A stretch of DNA of 6,217 nt from CAZISM01 sp964541895 (GTDB lineage: Bacteria; Zhuqueibacterota; Zhuqueibacteria; Residuimicrobiales; Residuimicrobiaceae): the NCBI GenBank assembly GCA_964541895.1, contig CAZISM010000223.1, positions 1 through 6,217 on the forward strand, written 5' to 3'. Position 1 is the stretch's first letter; every line of letters begins with the position of its first letter. The translations under genes and the position numbers were made by a program. Positions 5,868-6,217 of the stretch are shown piece after piece. The notes under the pieces are model-generated. The model saw only the letters and a program-made list of their open reading frames with translations. It had not been told where the DNA came from and searched no databases.

Positions 5868-6217
5868 ACACAACGCCTTGTTGCTCTTTGTGACCTGTCT
5901 CCGGATGGCATCGGTGATGTCGAGATTAAAGTGCTCCAGCGCCGCTTCGCAGCTCTGATTCAGTTTTGCCAACAGGCTCTGTTCGAGTTTGATGTAATAA
6001 TATTTCTTACGATCGTTTAATGGAAAGACAAAAAATTGTAAAATCGCCCGCCCCCTTAATTTCTCCGTCCACGTTTTGGTGTTGAAGGTCAAGCCCAGCA
6101 ACCCGCCCACAGGAATTTTTTGTTGCCACTGTTTTAACAGCGCCGTTGCCAGTTCCGCCAGCAGGGGGTGGTGTGCTACCAATAGCACCGACGTTCTGGT
6201 TTTTGGCAGTTTTTGCA
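5835..6217 (-). CDS. SixA-like histidine phosphatase, C-terminal part (cut by window edge)
   Basis: The minus strand is open from the right edge to a TGA at 5837-5835, giving 126 visible residues; the start lies outside the window. The first visible residues run QKLPKTRTSVLLVAHHP, then LLAELATALL, then IPVGGLLGLTFNTKTW. This is the pattern of the second half of SixA-type phosphohistidine phosphatases, where VGHNP carries the second catalytic histidine (here H15 of the visible part, in VAHHP). The first catalytic motif (RHG type) should lie in the missing portion, roughly 100 residues. After the core ends near FFVFP (visible 61-65), about 60 more residues follow, helical in character and rich in lysine near the end (KALCKKILKAQKTK); SixA itself stops near the core. 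SixA removes phosphate from histidine phosphotransfer proteins, but in such genomes the substrate is uncertain. By eye the DNA is less GC-rich than the operon next to it. Confidence 0.72.
   Translation of the reverse strand, partial: QKLPKTRTSVLLVAHHPLLAELATALLKQWQQKIPVGGLLGLTFNTKTWTEKLRGRAILQFFVFPLNDRKKYYYIKLEQSLLAKLNQSCEAALEHFNLDITDAIRRQVTKSNKALCKKILKAQKTK

Overview
This 6.2 kb window looks bacterial. It has GC-rich protein-coding DNA, Shine-Dalgarno sites ahead of most starts, and two divergent promoters of sigma-70 type. The gene content (DUF362 protein, DinB-like protein, secreted M28 peptidase, class V PLP enzyme, UroD-like protein, SixA-like phosphatase) resembles genomes of little-studied environmental bacteria, for example lineages of the FCB or PVC groups. 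That placement is a guess from gene style, not a phylogenetic result. I saw no rRNA, tRNA, CRISPR array, insertion sequence or phage gene.

Layout. Positions 1-272 (minus) hold the first 90 codons of a DUF362-family protein that runs off the left edge. Positions 465-962 (minus) hold a complete DinB-like protein with the three-histidine metal site. The 270-base region 963-1232 is a divergent control region: a near-consensus promoter fires leftward towards dinB with a leader of about 140 nt, and another fires rightward towards the peptidase with a very short leader. Positions 1233-5828 (plus) carry three genes that look like one operon. They are a secreted M28 metallopeptidase with a PA-like insert and an unusual C-terminal domain, a CefD-like PLP enzyme starting one base after the peptidase stop, and a uroporphyrinogen decarboxylase-family protein 62 bases later. 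Positions 5835-6217 (minus) hold the C-terminal part of a SixA-like histidine phosphatase, convergent with the operon across a 6-base gap.

How the genes may work together. The peptidase should act outside the cytoplasm on peptides or N-terminal residues. The PLP enzyme could process an amino-acid-like product, and the UroD-like protein may be a methyl-group or tetrapyrrole-type enzyme. Co-transcription is supported by orientation and spacing, but a shared pathway is only inference.

The most notable observation is the C-terminal region of the peptidase, about 285 residues. It reads like an M19 membrane-dipeptidase (renal dipeptidase) barrel in which the metal ligands have been replaced. This suggests a fusion of an active M28 peptidase to a dead M19-type domain. 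No strong evidence for a wholly new multi-gene system was found.
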